From Oscillospiraceae bacterium (GTDB lineage: Bacteria; Bacillota; Clostridia; Oscillospirales; UBA929): a stretch of DNA of 10,433 nucleotides. Both the position numbers and the translations under genes were made by a program. Of the stretch, positions 1 through 6,469 are shown one piece after another (the stretch's first letter is position 1; each line of letters starts with the position of its first letter). The stretch is taken from assembly GCA_031271525.1 (NCBI GenBank), contig JAISVO010000131.1, forward strand, positions 1-10,433, written 5' to 3'. The notes beneath the pieces are model-generated. The model made no database searches. It saw only the letters and a program-made list of their open reading frames with translations, and had not been told where the DNA came from.

Positions 1-1914
1 ACCCACGCCGCGGGGGTCGTTATAACCAAGAGCCCGGTCGACGACTTCGTTCCTCTCGCCCGGAACGACGAGTCGGTCGTGACCCAGTTCCCGATGGGGA
101 CTATCGAGGAGCTGGGGCTTTTAAAGATGGACTTTTTGGGGCTCCGCAACCTGACGGTGATCAAAGCTGCGGAGAACTTGGTCAAAGCGCGGCTGCCTGA
201 GTTCGCCGGACTCTTCCCCGAAGACGACCCGGAAACCTTTGACATGCTGTCCCAAGGGAGAACCTCTGGGGTCTTCCAACTTGAAAGTGCCGGGATGACC
301 GGGGTCTGCACCCGGCTCCGTCCCCACTCGATCGCCGAGATTATGGCGGTCGTCGCCCTCTTCCGCCCCGGACCGATGGCGTCGATCCCCCGCTACATCG
401 ACAACAAACATCACCCCGAACGGACGACATACAGGCATCCGCTGCTAAAACCGATCCTGAGCGAAACCTACGGCTGTATCGTCTATCAGGAACATGTGCT
501 GGAGATTCTGCGCCGCCTCGCGGGGTTCTCGTTGGGTCACGCCGATGTGGTGCGGCGAGCGATGAGCAAGAAGAAATATGACGTGCTGGTCGCCGAGCGT
601 CAGGCGTTTATGGACGGTTGCAAACAGAGTGGCGTACCCGAGGAAACCGCGAAGGGTATCTTCGACGAAATCATGGAGTTCGCCAATTACGGCTTCCCCA
701 AGGGGCACGCCGTCAGCTACGCCGTGATCGCTTACAAGACGGCGTACTACAAATGCCACTACCCCGCCGAATATATGGCGGCGTTGCTGTCCAGCGTGCA
801 GGGCTGGACGGGCAAAGTCGGCGAGTACATTTCGGAATGTCAGGAGCAGGGGATCAAGGTCCTGCCGCCCGACGTCAACGCCTCCGACGAAGGGTTTACG
901 CCGATTAACGGCGAGGGTGCGGGACCGTCGATCCGGTTCGGGCTGGGCGCGATCAAGAACCTCGGGTCGGGGCTGATCGGCGAGTTGATCGACGAGCGGC
1001 GGGAGGACGGTCCCTTTACCTCGTTTGAAAACTTCTGCCGGCGGATGGCGAAGCGGGACCTCAACCGACGGGCGCTGGAATCGCTGATCCAATGCGGCGC
1101 GTTCGATTCGATGGGGGTCAAGCGCAAGGCGATCTACCATCTGAGCGGCGCGCTGATGGACGACATTGTATCCGGACGGACGATTGCCGGACAGACCGAC
1201 CTCTTTTCGATGGGGGGGGATACACGGGAAGTCCCGATCCCGGATGTCGGGGAATGGAGCGTGAAGGAGAAGCTCGCGATGGAGCGAAGCCTGACTGGGC
1301 TGTACCTCTCCGGGCACCCCATCGACGCGTACGCGTCCGAACTGCGGCGAAGCGGAGCGCGGAGCATCGCGCAAGTGGCCGCCGGGTTGGAGGACGGCAC
1401 GGTGGAGGACGGGCAGAGCGTTAAGCTGGCGGGTCTTCTGTCCGGCGTGAAAACCAAGACCACCCGGAACAACACACTGATGGCGTACGCCACGCTGGAG
1501 GACCGCGCCGGTTCGATCGAACTGCTTCTGTTCAGCGGCGTCCTCACCCGGAACGGCGGTTATGTGAAGAACGACGCGGCTGTTTTGATTGAGGGGAAGG
1601 TGAGCGTTCGGGACGACCGCCCGGCGCAGGTGCTGGTGGACGCCTTGACCCCGCTGGGTCAGGGTCTGCATGAGTTGGACGGCGATACCGAGCGGGAGGA
1701 AAAGAATAAGCTGTTTCTGAAGATCCCGCAAGCCGGAGGGCGGGAGGACAGACGGATCCTCGCCATGCTGGAGCTTTTCGCGGGACGCACCCCAACCGTG
1801 CTGGTGTACGCCGATACGGGGAAAAAGGTCGGCTGCGAATGCGGCCCCGCTCCGTCGTTTCTCGCCGAGTGCCGCGCCTTGCTGGGCGACGCCAGCGTGG
1901 TGCTGCGGGGGTGA
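1..1914 (+). CDS. dnaE: DNA polymerase III subunit alpha (DnaE), C-terminal part, 5' end outside window
   Basis: Replicative DNA polymerase alpha subunit, family C, cytoplasmic. The reading frame is open from base 1, with a HAAGVVI motif at once, so the GTG at 79 is not a start. About 637 codons remain of a protein that is usually near 1,150. The third catalytic palm aspartate lies in KMDFLGL (fragment residue 44, equivalent to E. coli D555); the other two would lie upstream. Then follow the fingers (ALFRPGPM, YQEHV, FPKGHAVSYA), a helix-hairpin-helix region (LPPDVNASDEGF to about residue 390) and an OB-fold (about residues 460-550). QTDLF at 1192-1206 matches the beta-clamp binding consensus and sits where DnaE carries it. 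The end is intact. No 3'-5' exonuclease is visible and the order of domains is DnaE-like, not PolC-like. The next gene is pfkA, a familiar Firmicutes neighbour. Confidence 0.97.
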   Translation, partial: THAAGVVITKSPVDDFVPLARNDESVVTQFPMGTIEELGLLKMDFLGLRNLTVIKAAENLVKARLPEFAGLFPEDDPETFDMLSQGRTSGVFQLESAGMTGVCTRLRPHSIAEIMAVVALFRPGPMASIPRYIDNKHHPERTTYRHPLLKPILSETYGCIVYQEHVLEILRRLAGFSLGHADVVRRAMSKKKYDVLVAERQAFMDGCKQSGVPEETAKGIFDEIMEFANYGFPKGHAVSYAVIAYKTAYYKCHYPAEYMAALLSSVQGWTGKVGEYISECQEQGIKVLPPDVNASDEGFTPINGEGAGPSIRFGLGAIKNLGSGLIGELIDERREDGPFTSFENFCRRMAKRDLNRRALESLIQCGAFDSMGVKRKAIYHLSGALMDDIVSGRTIAGQTDLFSMGGDTREVPIPDVGEWSVKEKLAMERSLTGLYLSGHPIDAYASELRRSGARSIAQVAAGLEDGTVEDGQSVKLAGLLSGVKTKTTRNNTLMAYATLEDRAGSIELLLFSGVLTRNGGYVKNDAAVLIEGKVSVRDDRPAQVLVDALTPLGQGLHELDGDTEREEKNKLFLKIPQAGGREDRRILAMLELFAGRTPTVLVYADTGKKVGCECGPAPSFLAECRALLGDASVVLRG

Positions 1915-1940
1915 GGGTTCCGCCCTTGCAATTCTCCACC

Positions 1941-1969
1941 TTGCGGACCCGCGAAAAACGTGGTAAAAT
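1941..1969 (+). promoter_or_regulatory. Candidate sigma-A-type promoter for the pfkA-uxuA-hom genes
   Basis: A TTGCGG box (1941-1946) is followed after 17 bases by TAAAAT (1964-1969), with a TG at 1961-1962 giving an extended -10 element. The -35 box matches the consensus in only three of six positions, but the -10 is strong. Transcription would begin near 1976. It lies in the only sizeable gap before pfkA. This is a motif call only. Confidence 0.6.
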
Positions 1970-2004
1970 ACCTGTGAATGACTGACAGAGAGAGGGTTCT
2001 GGAA

Positions 2005-2988
2005 ATGGCGGTAAACCGAATCGGCCTGCTCACCAGCGGCGGCGACGCGCCGGGCATGAACGCCGCGGTCCGCGCCGTTGTGCGCACCGCGTTTGTCAAC
2101 GGCATCGAGATACTGGGCATCCGCAGGGGTTACAACGGTTTGATCAACGGCGATGTCTTCGAGATGGAACATAAGATGGTCAACGGCTTGACCGGACGGG
2201 GGGGCACCATCCTCTACACCGCCCGCTCCCCCGAGTTCAACACCGAGGAGGGGGTCAAGAAAGCCGCGAAGAACTGCAAATACTTCGGGGTGGACGCCAT
2301 CATCTGCATCGGCGGCGACGGCACCTTCCGGGGAGCGCTTGACCTTGCGAAGCACGGCATCCCGGCGGTGGGCATCCCGGCGACAATTGATAACGACATC
2401 GCTTGCACCAACTATACCCTCGGCTTTGATACGGCGTGCAACACCGCGATCGAGGCGATCGACAAGCTGCGGGACACCATGCAGTCCCATGAGCGTTGCT
2501 CGCTGGTCGAAGTGATGGGCCGGAAGGCGGGGCATCTCGCGGCCTATGTCGGCATCGCGGTAGGCGCCAACGTCATTTTGGTCCCCGAACGCCCCTATGA
2601 TTTTGAGAAGGATGTCGTTCAAAAAATGCGCCGCACCCGGATCCACGGGCACAACCACTTTATCGTCATCGTCGCCGAAGGGGTCGCCGAAACCGAGGGC
2701 GGCTCGCAGAATATCGCCGACAAAATCGCCGAGGAGACCGGGGTTGACGCGCGGGTCACCATCCTCGGCCATATCCAGCGGGGGGGCAGGCCAAACGCAC
2801 GGGACCGCGTCACAGCCTCCCGGATGGGCCGCCACGCGGTTGAGATTCTGCGGGACGGAAAGGTCAACCGGGTCATCGGCATTCAGGGCGGCGCGATGCA
2901 GGACTTTGACATCGACGAGGCGCTCGCTATGGAGAAGGACCTGCAGGAGACGATGTACGACACCGCCCGGATTCTCTCGTTAAGCTGA
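2005..2988 (+). CDS. pfkA: ATP-dependent 6-phosphofructokinase
   Basis: Phosphorylates fructose 6-phosphate to fructose 1,6-bisphosphate with ATP, the committed step of glycolysis; a cytoplasmic tetramer in the family. The 327-residue product matches the usual length of about 320. Visible motifs are SGGDAPGMN (11-19, nucleotide loop), GGDG (103-106, where PPi enzymes have GGDD), TIDND (127-131, with D129 the expected catalytic base), MGR (171-173) and GHIQRGG (255-261). Residue 126 before TIDND is alanine; E. coli has glycine and PPi-dependent enzymes usually have lysine, so ATP use is favoured. I chose ATG 2005 over the in-frame ATG 1978 because the protein then begins MAVNRIG like other PfkAs, GAGG at 1992-1995 is well placed, and the predicted transcription start near 1976 would leave ATG 1978 with no leader. 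The stop overlaps the uxuA start by one base. Confidence 0.95.
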   Translation: MAVNRIGLLTSGGDAPGMNAAVRAVVRTAFVNGIEILGIRRGYNGLINGDVFEMEHKMVNGLTGRGGTILYTARSPEFNTEEGVKKAAKNCKYFGVDAIICIGGDGTFRGALDLAKHGIPAVGIPATIDNDIACTNYTLGFDTACNTAIEAIDKLRDTMQSHERCSLVEVMGRKAGHLAAYVGIAVGANVILVPERPYDFEKDVVQKMRRTRIHGHNHFIVIVAEGVAETEGGSQNIADKIAEETGVDARVTILGHIQRGGRPNARDRVTASRMGRHAVEILRDGKVNRVIGIQGGAMQDFDIDEALAMEKDLQETMYDTARILSLS

Positions 2989-4046
2989 TGGAGATGGCGC
3001 TGCGCTGGTTCGGGAAGCTCGACCCGATCCCGCTGAAATACATCGCGCAGGTTCCCGGGGTGAGCGGTGTGGTGACGAGCCTGATGCACATCCCCGCCGG
3101 CGAGGTCTGGCCCCTCGCCGAGTGTGAAGCCATGCGGGACGAAATCAACGCCGCCGGGCTTACAGTGAAGGTCATCGAGAGTGTGAACATCCATGAGGAG
3201 ATCAAGCTGGGGTCCCCCGAACGGGACGGCTGGATTGATCGCTATGTCGAGACGCTTTCAAATCTGGCGAAGATCGGGATCAAGATTGTCTGCTACAACT
3301 TCATGCCGGTGCTGGATTGGGCGCGAAGCCACCTGTTCTTTGATCTTCCGGACGATTCCAACACGATGTTCTTCTCCCGCGAGTTTATGGAGAACACGAC
3401 GCCGAAAGCGCTCGCGGTCCGCTACGCCGAACAGTCGGGCGGGGTCGCCCTGCCGGGCTGGGAACCGGACCGGTTGAAGACGATCGAGGAGACGATCGAG
3501 CGGTATCGGTCCGTCTCTCAGGAGCAGTATTGGGAGAACACGGCTTTCTTCCTCCGCCGGATCATCCCGGTCGCGGAGGAGCTTGACATCAGGATGGCGA
3601 TTCACCCGGACGATCCGCCGTGGCCGATCTTCGGACTGCCCCGCCTGATTAACTCCCGGGAGAACATCCAACGGTTTCTGGACCTCTATCCGAGCGCCCA
3701 CAATGGGCTGACCCTCTGCACGGGGTCGCTGGGCGCGGACCGGAGCAACGATATCCCGGCGATCATCCGGGAGTTTGCCGGAAAGGTCCACTTCGCCCAC
3801 ATCCGGAACTTACGGCATCTGGATAACGGCGATTTTTACGAGTCGGCGCACCCCACCCCCTACGGTTCGCTGGATATGCCGGCAATCGTCCGGGCGTTGA
3901 AGGAGAGCGGATTCGACGGGGTAATCCGTCCCGACCACGGGCGGATGATTTGGGGGGAGACGGGACGCGCCGGCTACGGCTTGTATGACCGGGCGCTGGG
4001 TGCCGCGTATCTCACCGGACTTTGGGAGGCAATGGACACAAGATGA
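2988..4046 (+). CDS. uxuA: D-mannonate dehydratase
   Basis: Converts D-mannonate to 2-keto-3-deoxy-D-gluconate in glucuronate breakdown, a cytoplasmic metal-dependent TIM-barrel enzyme. At 352 residues it has the usual length of the Firmicutes form. The N-terminus (RWFG, QVPGVSGVV) is typical. The metal-site pattern is present: H206 (IHPDDPPWP), C244 (LCTGSLG), H271 (FAHIRN), and D316-H317 (RPDHGRM), with a tyrosine in GRAGYGLYDRALG near 330. The ATG shares its A with the pfkA TGA (TGATG), and no good ribosome binding site precedes it, so coupling to pfkA translation is likely; ATG 2994 is an alternative start. Its own stop overlaps hom. It is odd that none of its usual pathway partners (uxuB, uxaC, kdgK, kdgA) is beside it. 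Confidence 0.95.
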   Translation: MEMALRWFGKLDPIPLKYIAQVPGVSGVVTSLMHIPAGEVWPLAECEAMRDEINAAGLTVKVIESVNIHEEIKLGSPERDGWIDRYVETLSNLAKIGIKIVCYNFMPVLDWARSHLFFDLPDDSNTMFFSREFMENTTPKALAVRYAEQSGGVALPGWEPDRLKTIEETIERYRSVSQEQYWENTAFFLRRIIPVAEELDIRMAIHPDDPPWPIFGLPRLINSRENIQRFLDLYPSAHNGLTLCTGSLGADRSNDIPAIIREFAGKVHFAHIRNLRHLDNGDFYESAHPTPYGSLDMPAIVRALKESGFDGVIRPDHGRMIWGETGRAGYGLYDRALGAAYLTGLWEAMDTR

Positions 4047-5077
4047 CAAAGATAGCGATTTTAGGGTATGGGATTGTCGGCGCGGGGGTTGACGCCGTCC
4101 TCCGTGAAGCCGGGGGTTTCGGCGCTTTGGCGGTCAAATATATCCTCGACATCCGGGACCTTTCGGACAGCCGGGTGGTCAAGGATTTCTCCCTCGTCGA
4201 AAACGACCCGGAGATAGCCGTCGTCGTCGAGTCGATCGGTGGGCGGAAAGCCGCGTATGACTTCACAAAACGCGCCTTGGCGGCGAAGAAGCATGTCGTC
4301 ACCTCCAACAAAGAACTGGTGGCGGAGAACGGGGCCGAGTTGCTTCGCTTGGCGAAAGAGAACGGCGTGAACTACCTCTTTGAGGCGAGCGTAGGCGGCG
4401 GGATCCCGATTATACATCCGCTCTGCCAGTGCATGGGCGCGAACGTCGTCACCGACATCGTGGGGATCCTGAACGGTACCAGCAACTACATCCTGACCCA
4501 TATGGAGCGGGAGGGCGTGTCCTTCGACACTGCCCTTAAAGAGGCGCAGAAGCTGGGGTACGCCGAAGCCGACCCGTCCGCCGACGTGGACGGGCTGGAC
4601 TGCGCCCGGAAGATTTGTATTTTGGCGAACCTCGCCTTCGGGCGGCATGTGCCGCCGGTTAACATCAGCGTGGAGGGGATCCGGGGGATTACGCCGGCGC
4701 ACCTGCGGGAGGCGTCCAAGGCGGGCTACGCGCTGAAACTGCTGGGGCGCGCCCACAAGAAGGCCGGTGAGCTGCCCCGGGTCTACACCGCGCCCTATCT
4801 GGTGCCGAAAACCCACCCGCTCGCCGCCGTGACCGACGTCTTCAACGCCGTCGTGTTGCGGGGCAGCGTCACCGGCGATGTGATGTTCTACGGCCGGGGC
4901 GCGGGCGCGCGGCCCACCGCGAGCGCCGTCATTTCAGATATTCTGGACTGTCTGCGAAGCGCCGACCCGCTGTGCGGACGGGGCTGGAGCGCCGACCCGC
5001 TGGACATTGCCCCCCCGGGGGACGCCGCCGGGTTTACCTTTTCAAACGGGGATAAGATGAGGGTTTTGGATAGTTAG
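4043..5077 (+). CDS. hom: Homoserine dehydrogenase, short form without ACT domain
   Basis: NAD(P)-dependent reduction of aspartate semialdehyde to homoserine, the branch to threonine and methionine. The 344-residue protein has the Rossmann loop GYGIVGAG (8-15), TSNKE with K90, FEASVGGGIPI (113-123), NGTSNYIL (144-151), and the catalytic region GYAEADP...DGLDCARK with E175, D186 and K190. The family in Firmicutes is usually about 400-430 residues with a C-terminal ACT domain for threonine feedback; here the protein ends soon after the catalytic core and no ACT sequence is seen in any frame downstream. The tail contains a perfect 15-bp repeat (SADPL twice). The start is ATG 4043, in an ATGA overlap with uxuA; GGAGG lies 13 bases upstream. 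A further upstream TTG at 4022 is rejected because MTKIAILGYG is the normal N-terminus. Confidence 0.93.
   Translation: MTKIAILGYGIVGAGVDAVLREAGGFGALAVKYILDIRDLSDSRVVKDFSLVENDPEIAVVVESIGGRKAAYDFTKRALAAKKHVVTSNKELVAENGAELLRLAKENGVNYLFEASVGGGIPIIHPLCQCMGANVVTDIVGILNGTSNYILTHMEREGVSFDTALKEAQKLGYAEADPSADVDGLDCARKICILANLAFGRHVPPVNISVEGIRGITPAHLREASKAGYALKLLGRAHKKAGELPRVYTAPYLVPKTHPLAAVTDVFNAVVLRGSVTGDVMFYGRGAGARPTASAVISDILDCLRSADPLCGRGWSADPLDIAPPGDAAGFTFSNGDKMRVLDS
4958..5002 (+). repeat. 15-bp perfect direct repeat, 30-bp period, in the hom 3' end
   Basis: AGCGCCGACCCGCTG occurs at 4958-4972 and again at 4988-5002, in the same reading frame, encoding SADPL twice. A duplication of 30 bp that has since diverged between the copies is a likely origin. 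It lies just past the conserved catalytic core. Confidence 0.85.
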
Positions 5078-5087
5078 CAGCGAAATC

Positions 5088-5261
5088 GTGAACGTAAGCC
5101 TTCTTGTCCTCGCGGAGGTTTTTGGTTTGTCCGGATTCCCGTCATGGATTCCGCTGGCCCTTGTCTGTCCGCTCCTGTTGACCAATGCGCTATTGCGGGA
5201 TATACGTGTCAATCGTTTTTATCAGGACGCCCTCCGCGGGAAGTACGGTGAGTATTTGTAG
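5088..5261 (+). CDS. Possible 57-residue membrane peptide, unknown function
   Basis: An open frame begins at GTG 5088, eleven bases after the hom stop, and ends at TAG 5259-5261. It fills most of the gap before the next gene. The first 37 residues are strongly hydrophobic (for example LLVLAEVFGL and IPLALVCPLLL), enough for one or two membrane passes, and the last 20 are charged (RDIRVNRFYQ, GKYGEYL), suggesting a cytoplasmic tail. The start is the only canonical one after an in-frame stop at 5058-5060. No good ribosome binding site is visible, so expression would depend on coupling to hom. I do not recognise a family. It could also be non-coding spacer that happens to be open. Confidence 0.4.
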   Translation: MNVSLLVLAEVFGLSGFPSWIPLALVCPLLLTNALLRDIRVNRFYQDALRGKYGEYL

Positions 5262-5312
5262 GGGTGATTTGCAAACCGTCTTCCGACAAACTCAAGAACG
5301 AGGTGAAGGGAC

Positions 5313-6011
5313 ATGGGAAAACGCAAAACACAAGATACGATCGAGCGTGAGCGTATCGTCTGGATCGACCGGACTTTTGTCCGGGAGCACAGTATCCTTT
5401 GGGCGAGACCGCCGTTTCTGGCGGCGGGGTACGCGGTTCTCGGGCTGTATATCGCGCTGATGCTGCTCGGCATTGTTGCGATCTTTTGGGATCCGATCAT
5501 CATCCCCGTCGCGATTGCGATCTTTATCGCCGGAACGGTTTTGAATGTGGACGGTTTCCTTGCGGATAGACGCCTGTCACGCCTGTTCCGCACGTTGTTT
5601 GAACGCGGCGGGGATGTCATGCCTCCTCCGAAGCGGGATTGGCGGAAGATTTGGTCTGCCGTATCCTTTGCGTTCATGTGCTTTTTCTTTGTCCTCCTGA
5701 TCGTCGCCGTGATCAACCAATGGGAGGATGTGCCCGACGCGCCTCTGCTGCTGCTCGTCTTTATGCCGTTGAATCTCCTATCAAGCGCCGAATATTCAAA
5801 CAGATTGTATGTCCCCTTGAACCCCGACGAGGGGATGCTGTTCGGCGGCGCGCTGTTCTCCTACGATACGCTGCGCGGCTTCCGTTCCAACAGCGACGGC
5901 AGCGGGTTCACGCTGACCTATGACGGGCGTGAGGTCGCGAAGGGGCATATGCTCGCGTATGACCAGAATAAGCTGCTGGATGTGTTGAAATCCCTAGAAG
6001 GGGAAGAATAA
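5313..6011 (+). CDS. Multi-pass membrane protein of unknown function
   Basis: A 232-residue protein with a charged N-terminus (to about 30), four likely membrane segments at about 35-58, 60-77, 114-135 and 143-157, and a soluble C-terminal part (about 160-232). The basic stretch between segments two and three (DRRLSRLFR, PPPKRDWRK) suggests a cytoplasmic loop, with both ends inside. The C-terminal part has short alternating strands (GGALFSYDTLRGF, GFTLTYDG) resembling PH-like or DUF-type beta folds next to membranes, but I cannot name a family. GAGGTGA at 5300-5306 lies six bases before the ATG. The next gene follows after 23 bases and encodes a PH-domain protein, and both proteins have an N-terminal phrase on the pattern of IVWIDR/ILWKDR, which suggests they act together. 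Confidence 0.85.
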   Translation: MGKRKTQDTIERERIVWIDRTFVREHSILWARPPFLAAGYAVLGLYIALMLLGIVAIFWDPIIIPVAIAIFIAGTVLNVDGFLADRRLSRLFRTLFERGGDVMPPPKRDWRKIWSAVSFAFMCFFFVLLIVAVINQWEDVPDAPLLLLVFMPLNLLSSAEYSNRLYVPLNPDEGMLFGGALFSYDTLRGFRSNSDGSGFTLTYDGREVAKGHMLAYDQNKLLDVLKSLEGEE

Positions 6012-6021
6012 GGGACTATGG

Positions 6022-6027
6022 AAGGAG
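6022..6027 (+). promoter_or_regulatory. Ribosome binding site fixing a GTG start
   Basis: AAGGAG lies seven bases before GTG 6035, which supports that non-ATG start for the PH-domain protein. Confidence 0.8.
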
Positions 6028-6034
6028 AATTCCC

Positions 6035-6445
6035 GTGGGTAAGAAGCTAGTCATCGAGCAAGACGAGATTCTTTGGAAGGATCGTAAGCGGACGCTGTTC
6101 GGATTGCCGCTCAGCTTCACGCGCTACGAGGTGTGTAAAGACCGGCTGACCGTGCGGCGCGGCTTCTTCAAGACGACCACCGACGAGATCATGATCTATC
6201 GCATTCTGGATGTCCGTTTGGTGCGCGGGCTTGGGCAGAAGATCTTCGGGCTGGGCACCGTCACCCTGCTCAGCAACGACAAATCCTCCCCATCGCTGGA
6301 ATTGAAGAGCATCAAGGCTTCCGAAGACGTACGGCGCTTCCTCTCAAAGCTGATCGAGGATCAGCGCGCGTCGCGCGGGGTCACGAGCCGCGAGTTCCTC
6401 GGTATGGACGGCGACGAGGACGGAATTGCCGGCGAAATAGAATAA
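6035..6445 (+). CDS. Bacterial PH-domain protein (bPH2/YdbT-like)
   Basis: A 136-residue soluble protein without a membrane segment. Residues about 25-110 fit the bacterial pleckstrin-homology fold bPH_2: FGLPLSFTRYEVCKDRLTVRRG, then a strand-rich region with EIMIYRILDVRL, the conserved IFGLGTVTLLS, and a final helix VRRFLSKLIEDQR. An acidic tail (DGDEDGIAGEIE) ends the protein. Small proteins of this type are common in Firmicutes; their role is unknown. The start is GTG 6035, given by AAGGAG upstream. It sits 23 bases after the membrane protein and 24 before lysC, so it is probably in one transcript with both. Binding to the membrane protein is inference from adjacency. Confidence 0.88.
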   Translation: MGKKLVIEQDEILWKDRKRTLFGLPLSFTRYEVCKDRLTVRRGFFKTTTDEIMIYRILDVRLVRGLGQKIFGLGTVTLLSNDKSSPSLELKSIKASEDVRRFLSKLIEDQRASRGVTSREFLGMDGDEDGIAGEIE

Positions 6446-6469
6446 AGGTCAATTTGAAAGGATGAGCGT

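Noticed and set aside
79..81. GTG as the start of dnaE
   Set aside because: The frame is open from base 1 with conserved DnaE sequence, so this is an internal valine codon of a gene cut by the window edge.
1905..1923. GCGG/CCGC hairpin at the end of dnaE as a terminator
   Set aside because: The stem is only four base pairs and no T-run follows it.
445..2835. 796-codon open frame on the minus strand opposite dnaE and pfkA
   Set aside because: It runs antisense through two well-recognised conserved genes, crosses their gap, and reads as low-complexity His/Arg/Pro/Gly-rich protein with no motif. GC-rich codons on the true strand explain the absence of stops.
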